From: Lunularia cruciata
Lineage: Eukaryota > Streptophyta > Marchantiopsida > Lunulariales > Lunulariaceae
Assembly: GCA_948567375.1 (NCBI GenBank)
Contig: OX419755.1
Coordinates: forward strand, 9,677,001-9,741,000
Reading direction: 5' to 3'
Length of the DNA stretch: 64,000 nt
In this document: piece by piece, positions 46,762 through 59,254 of the stretch
Numbering within the stretch: the first letter of the stretch is position 1
How the letters are laid out: each line of letters starts with the position of its first letter
Program-made: the position numbers and the translations under genes
The notes under the pieces: generated by a model
The model's input: only the letters and a program-made list of their open reading frames with translations
The model's database searches: none
What the model was told of the DNA's origin: nothing

Positions 46762-47940
46762 TTACACAATGGTGGAAGATATTCTTTTTCACCAAGGAGT
46801 AGATGCTCTACTTCCAAGAGCAACGGGTAAGGAAGAATCTATCTTATTCATAAAGGAGTTTCATGAATGGATAGTGTGTGGAGGACACTTTGTAGGATAG
46901 GTGACTGCTTTCAAGATTCTAGATGTAGGTTACCATTCAAGGAGGGTTTTCAAGGATTTTCTTGATTATTATGAAACTTGTCATGTTTGTCTAGATTTTG
47001 CTTGAAAGTCAACTTCCACTCCACCACTTAGATCAATTCCATTGCTAGGACCTTTTGAGAAGTGAGGAATTGATTTTCTAGGTCTTCTCAATAGAACAAT
47101 TGGTACATTGTGATAGTTATTAATTATCTTACCAAGTGGGTTGAGGCTAGACCATTGAGGGACAAGAATGAAGTTGAAGTTGGGAGATTTCTTTATGAAC
47201 GTATTATCATTAGGTTTGGGTGCCCTTTGGAGTTGGTTCCTAATAGAGGAGGAGAGTTTATAGGAAGCATTACTACAACTATACTACAACATTTCTCTAT
47301 CACATATATAGTAACTACATCCTATAAGCCAAATTCCAATGGTTTGGTAGAGAGAAACAATCAGGCCTTGTGCATGATGTTGGCCAAAGATGCAAAAAGG
47401 GGGAAGCTAAACACCATTGGGACAAGAGGATTCATGTAGTTTGTGAGAGTATAGGACAACCATGAAGACTTCCAATGGATATTCTCCATTTCAATTGGTA
47501 TATGGTATTTATTCTACCTTACTTATTCACTTTGATCTTCCTACCTTCCTCCTCTTCATAGGAGATTGAAGAAAGCACAAGGAGGTAATGCAAAGAAATC
47601 AAAGAAGGATCAAGTAATGGAATTGGTTAATATTTGCTCAACAATTGCTATGGTTTGAGTGGAGCAATCCTAAAGGAAACAAAAGGACAGCTATGACAAG
47701 AGGCAAGGCAAGGAGAAGGTAGAGCCTTTGAAAGAAGATGATTGGGTAATGTTGTTTGATTCCATTTGATTCAAGAGAGTGCAAAAAAAGTTTTTGCCCA
47801 AGTACTTTGGACCTTTCATAGTGAAGAAGGTGTGGAGCAATTACACCTATGATCTCAAGGATTTGAGAGGAAGACACTTTGATAGGATTAACCGTGACAA
47901 GATGAAGATGTATCATAGAAGGTAGAGAGATCTTCACTTT
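46762..47940 (+). pseudogene. integrase of gypsy F
   Basis: YTMVEDILFHQGVDALLPRA starts the HHCC region; CHVC (46,980-46,991) is the second half of the finger. Core: INYLTKWVEARPLRDKN (47,116-47,166; Asp of the usual IDYLTKWVEA is Asn), VPNRGGEFIGS (47,236-47,268; second Asp also Asn), GLVERNNQALCMMLAKD (third carboxylate kept). A basic C-terminal part with QSCAKKV and FAQVLWTF-like readings follows, with many stops. Catalytically dead. Confidence 0.85.
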
Positions 47941-47949
47941 GAGGACAAA

Positions 47950-50900
47950 GTGAAATATTAATCCAGGGGTATATCTTAACCCATCTGTGCATGTATATGC
48001 TTTTGTGATATTAGTTTGGTACTATAAGTACCAAGAGATATTATTTACATAGAGTGTGGTTTTGTTATATTTTGGAGAAGAAGTGTACAATCAAAGTCAT
48101 CTTGAACCCGAATGGCAACAAAAAAAGTAGAATTGTGTCTTTGGGTTGAACCCAAAGTAATGTACTTTGTGTTAGGAAAGAAGAACTATGATCAGACTTG
48201 TTAGCAAAGAAACCCAAATTAAGGAAACTTTGCCTTGGGGTGATCAACTTGATCTAAAGATAACATAACAACTTTCCTTTGGTTTATCAACCAAGAAGGT
48301 ACAAGCAAGAAAGTGGCTAAGATGCAAGCGGGCTAAACTTGATAGTGCCAAGAGGAACTCATACAAAATGTGTGATTACAAGTGAAGAGTGATTCAGGAA
48401 TGACCACGTAGTGAAGAACTATAAAATCAAGACTTCATCAAGGGGATTTCAAAATGTCACACAAGTATCCTAAGCCACTAAATAGTTGACCGGAAGGAGT
48501 GCCTGTTACAAAACCATTTGAGAGTTTGATGTTTAACAATCCTAAGGGAGTTAGAATCTTGTGTCTAAGAGATGGAAGGATTATCTTCCAACTACTACAA
48601 GTAGGAGATCACACGATGCCAATGAGAGGTGAGAAGAAGAGTCCCTCACTTGCAATGAGAAATCCTGTGATTTGGAGGTTAGATGTAATTGCAAGGATCA
48701 AAGTTTTGTGTATACTTTGGATCACTTTTTGGCCCAGAATTGGAACTTGACTTTCTAGGTTTCATGGCAGAAGTAGCTGCAAGTGATTGTGAGGAGGACC
48801 TAGAAGAAGAAGGGAAGAGAGGCAATCCGGCTCGATGGGCAAAGTCAGATTGGAGATTCGTTATGGGGAGAGAGGTTGGTGAGGAAACCAGAGCTACATT
48901 CCTTATGAAGGGAGAGTCTTCAAAGGAGACTGTAGAAATCCGCAATTCCTTTAGTGCTCCGTGTACAAAGAATGGGTATAAGGTTATTACTTATTAAGAC
49001 CCAACAAAGCAAAATATTATTGGGGCAATGATGGCGCTCTTCAAGCCAGATAGAACCACATACGTGATGAAGCACCAGGCAGTGTTATTCCACCAAATGT
49101 TTGTAGGACACCAGTGAATTGGGCAAAGTGCATTCACAACAAATAAGGCATAAGGTATGCAATTGGAGGGATTAATTGCCACCACATTATCTAGTGCCAT
49201 TTGCAATGCATTTTTACCTCATGCTAGACTTTCTGACTGCAAAGGAGAGGAAGAAGATGGTGTCACACTTTCATCCAGACCTGAGAAGAAAAGATGATGA
49301 AGAAGAGAAACAATACATTCTCCAACTCCGGAGGAGCAATGAACAATTCACCAAGACAGGCCAGCATACAAGAGTGCAGCCAAAGGTTCCAAAGCCAAAG
49401 AAGCAAAGTCATCCTGAGGAAATGGTGTCCCCAATATAGCCCTGTAAGATGAGAAGGATGGAGCCAAGGCATGAGGTCATTGTGAGGGATCCATCATCAA
49501 CAGGAGAATCAAAAGGAGAAGCCAAGTACAAGTCAGAGGACTTGGCTGACAAAGAAGGGGCAAAACTCACCTTGAAGAGTGGTGAATCAAGTAGTGGGAG
49601 TGATGGAGAACCCAAGGTGCAATAGCTGGTGGAAGAAGTGGCTGAGGAGGATTGGGAGTTTCATGAAGCAATTGATCACATGGAAGGAGGAGAGATGCTG
49701 TGTCTAGAGTTGCCTGTGGTGGAGATCAAAGAGCAGAGAGATGAAGAGCCAAGGTTGGTTGTCCCATGAGGACAAGAACAAAGAATTATATGCAAACCAA
49801 AGTTGGAGGTCCGAGTAAAGTATGAAGCTTGGAAGATGAAGATGCCAGCTTGGAGGAGGTTACTCTTAAGGTGAGAAGATCAAGACTTTGGAGTAAGACA
49901 CCAATTGAAGAGGCACCAATTTAAGTTGTGAGCAAAGGCAAAGACAATGCAGAAGAAGAAGATGGTAGTGAAGTTCCATACCTGTCTAAGATTGTTTGTC
50001 CCTTGTTGATGACATTGAGAAAGAAGAAAGTAGAGCCAACAAGAGATCATCTGAAGGTAAGGGATGAACTATAGGTTGTGAGGTATTTGAATGAAGAAAT
50101 CAATAAATTGAGAGAGACGCTAAATGAAGGTGAGAAGCATGTAGAGGAGCTTTGGGTTGATGAAGTCCTGCAAGAGAAGATATTTGTGAACTTGCAAGAG
50201 TCTTTCAAGAAGGAAGGAGTTGAGCTTGAAGTGCAAGATGAGGAATTGAGGAAGTAGAAGACAGATTGGGAGAAGTTGAAGGGAGAATTTTCTGAAGCGC
50301 ACATCGAAGTAATACATTTGAAGGCAATTGTTGCGGTGATGGAGCAAGAGTTGGAGAGTTTGAAGGCAATGGTAGCATAGAAGGATGAAGCCTTGCAGAG
50401 AGAGTTAGTAGGGAGAAATAGAGAAGAAGACGTTTGCAGGGACTCGTCATCAATGTGGAAGCACAACTTGCTAGATATGTGGAGGAGAAGGAAATATTGA
50501 AGGCCAAGTTTGAGGATGCAATAAAGATGTACTATGAAGAGTTGCAGGTGGAGAGAGCTCAAGATCATACATTGGAGCAAGTGGGAGGAGAAGTAGATAA
50601 ACTTGGTATGATGTTGAAAGTAGAAGCCAAAGTAAAGATAGAAGAAGTATGTCTGCACAAGTTAAAGTTGTTTGTGCAAGAGACAAAGAAGAGAAAGGAA
50701 AAGGAGACGGATCTGAATAATCTTTTGATTTGCTTGAGAGATAGAGTAAATAGGAAAGTTGGTGAAGATTAGATTTAGTGAAATCTGAGTTAGAGCATCT
50801 ATGAAGTAGTATGAAGATAGGAACCCAAAGTAAAGTATCAAAAGTAGGAGTGTAAGTGTCTTTGGATGAGTTGTTTGAGATATTAGAGAGGAGTGATTTA

Positions 50901-51098
50901 GAAGATAAGAAGATAGGTAGAATGCCTATAAGTTCAATTGCAATTCAGACCAAAGAAATTAGAGAAATTGGGAAAAACATAGAAATTACTAGAGCCAAAG
51001 TGCAAGAAGCAAAGGAAGTTACATTGGGTTTGGTAGAAGAGGAAGAAGTAGACATTGGATTGGATTCATTATTGATTTGAGATTTGAATCAATAGATA
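47950..51098 (+). pseudogene. Z family copy II
   Basis: Leader region 47,950-48,600 (matches, inverted, the region 58,160-58,735). Coding region 48,600-51,080: DHTMPMRGEKKSPSL, FMAEVAASDCEEDLEEEGKR, KSDWRFVMGREVGEE, IRNSFSAPCTKNGYKV, TTYVMKHQAVLFHQMF, PPHYLVPFAMHFY, KMVSHFHPDLRRKDDEEEK, linker, coiled coil, then LNNLLICLRDRVNRKVGED (50,717-50,772) and a final DIGLDS. Stops and frameshifts occur throughout. There is no insertion, so it shows the uninterrupted order. Confidence 0.65.
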
Positions 51099-51850
51099 TG
51101 AAGAGTGGATTGCCATTTTGGATCTAGAGATTGTTAGGGATTAGTCAATTAGTTAGATAATTGTCGAAGTGCTCAGCCTATTTAAAGGAAGCATTCTCAA
51201 TGTTGTGTTGTTCAATATTTATATTTTTGAAGTTGATAAAGTGAAGTGCTGTAACTAATGCTAGTCATTTCAGCTTAATTCCAAGTATCAATCATGTGTG
51301 CATGTGTTTGTGGGTGTTTGAAGAATTTTGAAGTGCAAGTTAGTGAGTGTTGGATGTTGGATTCTACAATGCTGATCTTCATTTTGTATGTGATCCTAAG
51401 TGAAGTGTAATTGAAGCAATGCCATGACATATCTATGAGAAATTGTAGTGTTGGTAGTATTCTGCATTGGTGAGTGCAACACGGGTTGATGTAAAGTAAT
51501 TTTGATCAAAGAAGTTGTGCCTTTAGTGGAGAGGTGGAATGCAATTCTGATATGATGTAGCTTTGTAGTGAAGTAGCCTTCTTTGAGAAAATCTGAATCA
51601 TCACAATCAAAGGTTGTTTGGAAAGAATTGGAAGTATTGTGATTATGGGAGTTATTAATCTATGACAAGATTGTGATCAGTGCTTGTTACTCTCTTTTGG
51701 GTGTGGTTTTTACCTGAGAGATTAAAGACACAACCAAGAAGAACCAATTTTACTATTTTATTTATATTTGACCATTTTTGACTCATATCTTTGTGAGAAC
51801 AAACTTTACTTACTGATTACCGCAAAAGTGATATTTGTTGGGTTGTCACA
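51099..51850 (+). repeat. Z 3' module (LTR-like) of copy II
   Basis: The 752-bp block is homologous to 46,008-46,761, with the TATA-like CCTATTTAAAGG at 51,177-51,188 and the end GGGTTGTCACA at 51,840-51,850. Confidence 0.8.
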
Positions 51851-52450
51851 TAAATATAAAGGATGGTTCTATGTTAGTCATAATTAGCTAAAGTTAGTCA
51901 TAGCTAAGATAGAGGGGACCTTACTTTAGAGAAAATAGAAAAGATTATCATTATTATTTTGGATTCTAGTGTGTTGACTTGGTATTGTTCCTAGGTGTTT
52001 GGCTTTGAGGAAAGAATTGAGAAATCTTGGACCCACAAGCCTTTTTGTTTTGGATTCTTCTATAGTCCAAGGATAGCCCATATGAAGGAATCCTTGACTT
52101 AGTGGATGGGTCAAGATAAGACCACATGCTTAGGAGAATATTCTCATGAGTATGGATATTCCTTTAGCTTTTTGACTTTATTTGACTTTTGACCTAGTAA
52201 TTGGAGCTACTCTAATAAATTAGTAACTTTTGTATGTAATTATTTCACAAATATATAAATTAGGGGTGAGGAGGTACTCCATCACCCCTAGTCACCCCTA
52301 GTTAACATCAGCCTTTCATTTGCAACTATCTCTCTCTCATTGAGTTCTCTAGTGAGTAATGTCTTGAGTCTTGGAGTGTTAGACTTGGAGGAGTATGATG
52401 GAGTTGGCGTTCTTTGCCTTCTTAGTCCATGGTGTGTTACCATAATAACC
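51851..52450 (+). repeat. possible solo LTR of another family
   Basis: This unique ~600-bp segment lies between Z copies II and III. It has a TATA-like AAATATATAAATTAGG (52,249-52,264), a direct repeat of CACCCCTAG shortly downstream, a pyrimidine-rich CTATCTCTCTCTCATTG stretch, and, at its right edge, ATCAGAGG, reminiscent of an initiator-Met primer site. No second copy or target duplication was found. Confidence 0.35.
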
Positions 52451-52489
52451 ATCAGAGGTTCATCTTGAGTGAGAGATAGGATGGCTCAC

Positions 52490-54830
52490 AAATCTTACTA
52501 GATCTAATATGAGACAAACATTATCTCCTTCTTCAATTATCTTCCTCTTTACTCTATCTCTAAGATGAATCAACAGATTGTTCATATCAATGTCCTTTGC
52601 CCTCTTCCTCATCTCCTGCACCAAAAACTTCAACTGATATAGTCTTGATTCTTTTGCTTCTTCACTTCTGCTTCTTAACTTAGCATTGCTTTTAATGTTG
52701 CTATGATCTCTCCAACTGATTTTGATGTATTCCGTCAAGTTCTCTATACCTTCAACTTGTCACATTACATTTGCAATTTGTCTTCATACTCCACCTTCAA
52801 CATCTTCTTCTCTTTTGCATGATGAACAATCTGAGTGTGCAAACATCTTCTTCTCTTTTGCATGATGAACAATCTGAGCTTGCAAACTCCTTACCAGATC
52901 ATGCAATCTCTCTTCTTCTTGACTTCTATGCATGAGTTCTCATTGCTAGGCCTGATCTTTTGATGTGGCACTCAATTTCATGCTCTCTAACTCCTTCTCC
53001 ATCACTATTTCCATTGCCTTGGAATGCACAGCCTCCAAATGTGCATCCTTGAATTTTTGTCAATTTCTCCAATGCTATTTTCTGCTCCTTCAAGTCTCCT
53101 TCTTGGCGTTCAATCTCACTACCATGCTTCTCAAATTTATTCTGCAAATCCTTCAAACGTTGGTCCTAAACTACCATATTGACCCAAAGTACTTCAGCTT
53201 TCTCCTCTCCTTGGGTTAGCTTCCATTCCAAGACCTCCGTGCTGAGGTACTTTACTGCATGTAATTTATCCCTTACATCAAGATGACTTTGCTTCATTTC
53301 CTTCCTCTTCTTCTACAACTCTACAAGCAATGGACAAACAATCTTGGACAAGTACTCCACCCCTCTATACTCTTCTGCTTTACCTTCATCTTCTTTGTCC
53401 TCAGCCTTGGTGGATGCTTATTCTACTGGTGCCTTACCCCAAAGTCTTGATCATCTCACTTTCAAACTTTCTTCTTCCTTCACTTGACTTGGCACTGCAG
53501 GTGCAGATTGCATACCTCTCTTTGTTCTTGTCCCCTCAAGAACAATAGCATTGGCTCTTCTTCTCTCTCATCCTAGATGTCCTCCTTGGGCAGCTCCAAA
53601 TACTGGCTAAACCCTAAACGCGTGCGTTCAATTTGTGCATGGAACTCCTTCTCTTCTTCTTCAGCCCCTTCATCCACCAACTGTTGGACCTCAGGCTCCG
53701 CATCACTCTCACTTGACTCCTGACTCTACAATGTGAGCTCTTCTTCTTCTTCCAAGTCCTCACCGTTAGACTCTGCTCCCAAAGACAAGTTCATGACCTC
53801 TTTGTGCTTCGGGTTCAATTTCCTCATCTTGCTTGCTTGAACCAAGGATACTACAGTCTTGAATCAATTTTTCTTCCTTGATGTTGGCTTTGGGATGGTT
53901 ATTGATACACTTCTTTCTCATTCTGTCCTAGCAAAGTTTGTGTTGCCTACATGGATTTGCCTTATGTAGTGTTGTTTGTGGATATCAACTTCTTGACACA
54001 AGTCTGGATGAAGATGAGATACCATCACCTTCTTCACCTCTGAGCTGAGGAGATTTAACCCAAGGTACAAATGTATTGCAAAGGGTAAAAATTAATGTGG
54101 AGGTATTTGAGTCCTCCATTTCATAAGTGATTTGCCTAGTTCACAAGTGAAAGTACCTTGCCCAATTCACCTTCTCTCCTACAAACATGTGATGGAAGAA
54201 GATTACCTACCACTTTGAGGTGATTTTCTCTAGCTTAAACATCATCATCAAAGCTCTGACTACACCTCTCCTTATTGGGTCCTTATAACTATCTACCTTG
54301 TACCCATTCTTAGCACCAGGAGCACTGAAATAATTCCTCACCTCTGCAATCTCTTGCAACAAATCACACTTTTCATAGAAGGTGACCCCAAACAAATCCC
54401 CACTTCACTCCATAGCACCAATCTCCAATCTAACTTGGTCTAGCAAGCCAAAATTTCCTCTCTTCCCCTTTTCTTGGGGCCCTCCTCACAATTACTGGCA
54501 GCAATATTTGCCATGAAAAACCATGGAAAAGTTAAATTCCAATTCCAAACCAAAAATGTGATCCAAAGTCTACTCAAGACTTCAATTCTTGCCACCACAT
54601 CTAATCTTCAAATTGGAAGGTTCCTCACCTCAAGTGAAGGAACCTACCTATTACCTTTCATTGGCATTGTGTGATTGCTAACTCTCAATTTCTCACAAAT
54701 CACTTTGATTTCTGACCTCATAGGTATGACTCCTTCAAGATAACTTCTAAGAGTAATAAGGTATTGAATTTGCATCGCAGATTTCACTTGATGAAATTGC
54801 AATTTTATACTTCTGTGCTTTTGAGTCATT
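52490..54830 (-). pseudogene. Z family copy III
   Basis: Reverse strand from a leader at 54,830-54,670 (RVSNHTMPMKGN) through RLDVVARIEVLSRLWITF and WNWNLTFPWFFMANIAASNC, a degraded middle, a coiled coil (NKFEKHGSEIERQEGDLKEQ near 53,130) and YQLKFLVQEMRKRAKDIDMN with NNLLIHLRDRVKRK (52,640-52,545). It stops near 52,490 without a 3' module. Oriented tail to tail with copy II. Confidence 0.6.
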
Positions 54831-55705
<875 letters not shown>

Positions 55706-58157
55706 TATCTGCCACTTCTTATCTCAAAAATTGTTACTACTCTGATCTAATGTCTACCTCAACTTTGGCTTCCAAACCCGATGTTTCTTCAAGTATTTCT
55801 CCTTCTTTGAGTCTATCCAATACCATTACTTCATCAACTATTTCTACTATCTCTTCAGTTTGAACTGCAATTGGAATGATAGCTAACCTATTTGCATTCT
55901 CATCCTCTACTCTACTCTCTCTTAATAGCTCTGGTAACTCACACAAAGACACTTGAACTCTTACTTCTACTACTTTGGACTTAACATCCACATTCATCTC
56001 ACTACAAAGTTTATCCAAGTCTGAGCTAAAAAATCTAATTTGAGACAAACATTATCTCCCACCTCTAACATCTTCCTATCTACTTGATGTCACCGACAAA
56101 TTAGAAGATTATTCAAGTCTACATCCTTCACCTTCCTTCTTCTTGTCTCATGCACCAACAACTTCAATTAGTGCAGCCTCACCTCTTCTAGCTTGACTTT
56201 GGCATCAGTACTCAACATTGCCTTCAACTCCTTTATGATTGCTTCTACAACATCTGACTCCACACTCAAAACTACCTTCTCCTTACTTCACTCTACCTCC
56301 AATTTATTCTGGTACATTGTCAACTTATCCTCAAATTTGGCCTTCATTACCTCCTTCTCTTCCACATATTGGACCAGTTCACCTTTGACACTTTTGAGTA
56401 GACCCTATAATCAATTTTTCTCCCAATGTTGATCTGCCAACTCTCATTGCCAAGCTTGATCCTTCTCTGCTGTGATCTTCCTCAGACCCTCCAACTCTTG
56501 CTCCATCAATGCTACAATCAACTGTGAGAGTATTACTTCTACCCTTGCATTGGCAACTTCTTGCTTCATCTTCTCACTCAATGCACTCTACTCTTTTAGC
56601 TCTTCACCGTGCTTCATGAAGTTCTCTTGCAATGTATCCAAGCTTTCCTCCAAAGAACTACTTCAGCCCAAAGTTCTTTGGCTTCCTTCTCTCCTTGGGT
56701 TATCTTACTCCTTAACTCTAAGGTCTCTTCACTCCATTGCTTTACTACTTCCACCTCATCCTTCACTCCCAGATGATTCTTCTCCAGCTCTGCTTTCTTT
56801 CTCTATAGATGTACCAACACAAGACATACTCAACTTTGATAGATACTCAGCTCCTATGCATCTTCCTTTGTCTTCTCTTATGTCTTCATCTTTGGTAAGT
56901 GATTCTTTGGTTGGTGCTTTACCCCAAAGGCGTGATCTTTGTATCTTCAATGTCTCACCCTCTAAGCTCTCCTCTTCATCTTTGACTTTGCTCAGTCTTG
57001 CAACTACAGCTTGAGTGCTTCTCTTTGATCTTACTGCCATTGGAAATACCAAGGCAACCTCTCCTGCTTGCTTGTCATCCAACTCAATTGCAGGCAACTC
57101 CCGACATGGCTCATCTCCTCCTTCCATGAGGAAAATTACCTCATGAAACTCCCACTCTTCTTCTCCAACAATCCCTTCTCCTGATTGCTGAACTTTGGGC
57201 TCTCCTTCACTTCCATTCCTAGACTCTCTACCCTGCAATGTGAACTCTTCCTTTGCTCCCAAGGCTTCACCCTTCAACTTGGTTTCTCCTACTTGATTCA
57301 TATCCTCCAAAGACAATTCCTTCACTTCTACTAGTGCAGGCTTCGGATTTAGTCTTTGTATCTTTTAGGGCTGCACCAACATTATTCATCCTTTGGGTCT
57401 ACTTCTCTTTCTTGGCACGGGGATCTCCACTGTCACTATCCTCTCCTTACCACTCTCCAAGTAGTAGTTATTGCCTTCATGCACCCCTTGATGTAATATT
57501 GTTTATCCCCACCCACTTCTCTTTGCAAGTTTGGGTGAAAGTGGGACACCATCCGTCCTCTCTCCTCTGAGCTAAGTAGGTTTAATCCAAAGTAGAAGTG
57601 GGCTATGAAGGGTATGAAGTAGTGGGGCGGTATATTCATTCTCCAACTAATAATCATCTGTCCGACTTGTTGGTGCAAACACTTTGCCCAGTCTACCGCC
57701 TCTCCTGCAAACATTTGGTGGAAGAATATTGCTTGCTGCATCATGACATAGGTGGTTCACACTGGCTCAAATATGACCATCATCATGCTAACAATCCCCC
57801 TTTGTATTGGGTCTCTATAAATTTCCACCTTGAACCTGTTCTTGGTGCAAGGTCTATTGAAAGAATTCCTCACCTCTGCAGTTTCTTCCAAAGACTCACA
57901 CTTTGATAGAAGGTGACTCCTCCTACTCCTCCTACTTCTCTCCCCATGACTAATCTCCAATCTGACTCAGTCCATCAAGTTGGATTTCCTCTCTTCCCTT
58001 CATGCTTGGGCCCATCTCTGCAATAGCTGGCAACAATTTTTGCCATGAAACTTGGAAAGCTCAAATTCCAATTCCATGCCAAAATGTGATATGAAGTCTG
58101 GTCAAGACTTTGATCCTTGCCACTGCATCTAAATTGAGAAATTGCAAGACCCCTCAT
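55706..58157 (-). pseudogene. Z family copy IV, coding region
   Basis: Reverse strand: SYHILAWNWNLSFPSFMAKI near 58,070, ESDWRLVMGREVGG near 57,960, QAIFFHQMFAGEAVDWAKCL (57,735-57,676), PPHYFIPFIAHFYFGLN, SSEERGRMVSHFHPNLQ, linker NGSEGEPKVQQSGE (57,215), EGGDEPCRELPAIEL, RSRLWGKAPTKESL, YLSKLSMSCV, then the coiled coil and C-terminal block to 55,737. It holds the longest unbroken Z frame in the window (189 codons, 57,325-56,756). Confidence 0.65.
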
Positions 58158-59112
58158 TGCACTCTACTTATTTCCATTTGGGGCCATTATGTGCTTCCTC
58201 ATTCCTTGCTTATGAAAGATCAAACCCAAGATTCTAACCCACTCCTCTTGTGTACTCACTGTGTGCATTCCTTTGGGGACAACTTTGAATAGGAACAAGA
58301 TATCATCTAGACATTGTAGTGCTTCCTCATCTAAATCTTAATTTTATAGTCCTTCACTAATTGGTCATTCTTCAGTCAATTCTTTGTTTACCCACCAGTT
58401 CTATGAGTTGGTTTCCTATTACTCTCAAGGTTATCCTGATCCCAAGGTAGTCATTTTCTTCCCACATACTTTCTTGATTGGATGAACTTGAGGAAAAGTT
58501 GTTACAGGTTCTTTGGATTGGGTTGCACATCCCAATACAAAGTCCTATATCATTGGCATCATACTTCTGTCTGCCTGACCCGAGTCCTTTTGACTCTGAC
58601 CTGAGGTCAACTCCGGGTCTATGCCAAACACATGATTCTTGGTGTTTCTTCTCCGTTAGCCTTCCTTCGGCTATAACAACACACTTCTTCTTCAAAACTT
58701 GTTTAAAACAAAAATGTGGGTACCACATCATTCTTCAGTCAAACTTCAATTGCAAATCACAGATTTTGCATGATTTCTTCTTGTCACTCTCAAGTTTATC
58801 TCAACCCCAAAGTAGCTATTTTCTTTGAATGTACCTTCTTGATTTGCATGACCCAAAGAAAATTGGTTATGGTTTTTTTGGGTTGGTTTGGGTTGGGTTG
58901 GTCCTCCTAATGCAAAGTAACCTTACTTCAGGTATACAACCCATAAGTCTGACCCAATTACTTCTCCTTCTGACTTGAATTAAACTTCTTTGAATTTGCT
59001 GCCATCACATGATTCTTCTCTTTTCTTCTTCTTTAGGCTTCAATTCAGCTTTAACAATACACTTCTTCTTTAAAACCCATGAAAAACAAAAAATGCGGGT
59101 ACAACATACCTC
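58158..59112 (-). repeat. Z leader region of copy IV, duplicated in direct orientation
   Basis: Two related ~330-bp stretches, about 58,410-58,732 and 58,782-59,112, share blocks such as ACTCTCAAG(G/T)TTATC, CACATGATTCTT, AACA(A/C)ACTTCTTCTT and AATG(T/C)GGGTAC. The inner part also matches, inverted, the leader of copy II (GAATGACCA...TAGTGAAG...ACTATAAAAT). One of the two may belong to another truncated Z copy. Confidence 0.6.
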
Positions 59113-59254
59113 CTCCCTAAAATGTCAGCATCTCCACAAACATCAGCTTAGGCTTCTTTGTACACATCCATGCCATGGTCCAATATTTTCTGACCCTCCA
59201 CTCATTCACTTGAGTGGCAAAAGGATTTCCTTCCAAGTCTGCAAGTTGAATAGA
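59113..59254. other. junction between Z copies IV and V
   Basis: A short unassigned stretch between the head-to-head copies, with no recognisable feature. Confidence 0.4.

Larger units (their letters stand above)
38941..47940 (+). mobile_element. Ty3/gypsy pol remnant F, interrupted by Z copy I
   Basis: Truncated gypsy: end of RT and RNase H at 38,941-39,895, integrase at 46,762-47,940. Joining the two sides (AGTTAC with the following ACAATGGTGGAAGA) restores one integrase frame across the gap, so 39,896-46,761 is an insertion. No LTR or gag of F was found to the left, and the 5' end is lost. It is a different family from A, B and G. Confidence 0.75.

Noticed and set aside
50047-50658. 203-codon reverse frame rich in Ser/Phe/Leu
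   Set aside because: It is the antisense shadow of the coiled-coil region of Z copy II.
56472-57014. 180-codon forward frame rich in Ser/Leu
   Set aside because: It is the antisense shadow of the Z copy IV coding region.
58868-58900. TTGGGTTGG-type repeats resembling an interstitial telomere
   Set aside because: Too short and not the plant TTTAGGG unit; it lies in a pyrimidine/purine-biased Z leader.
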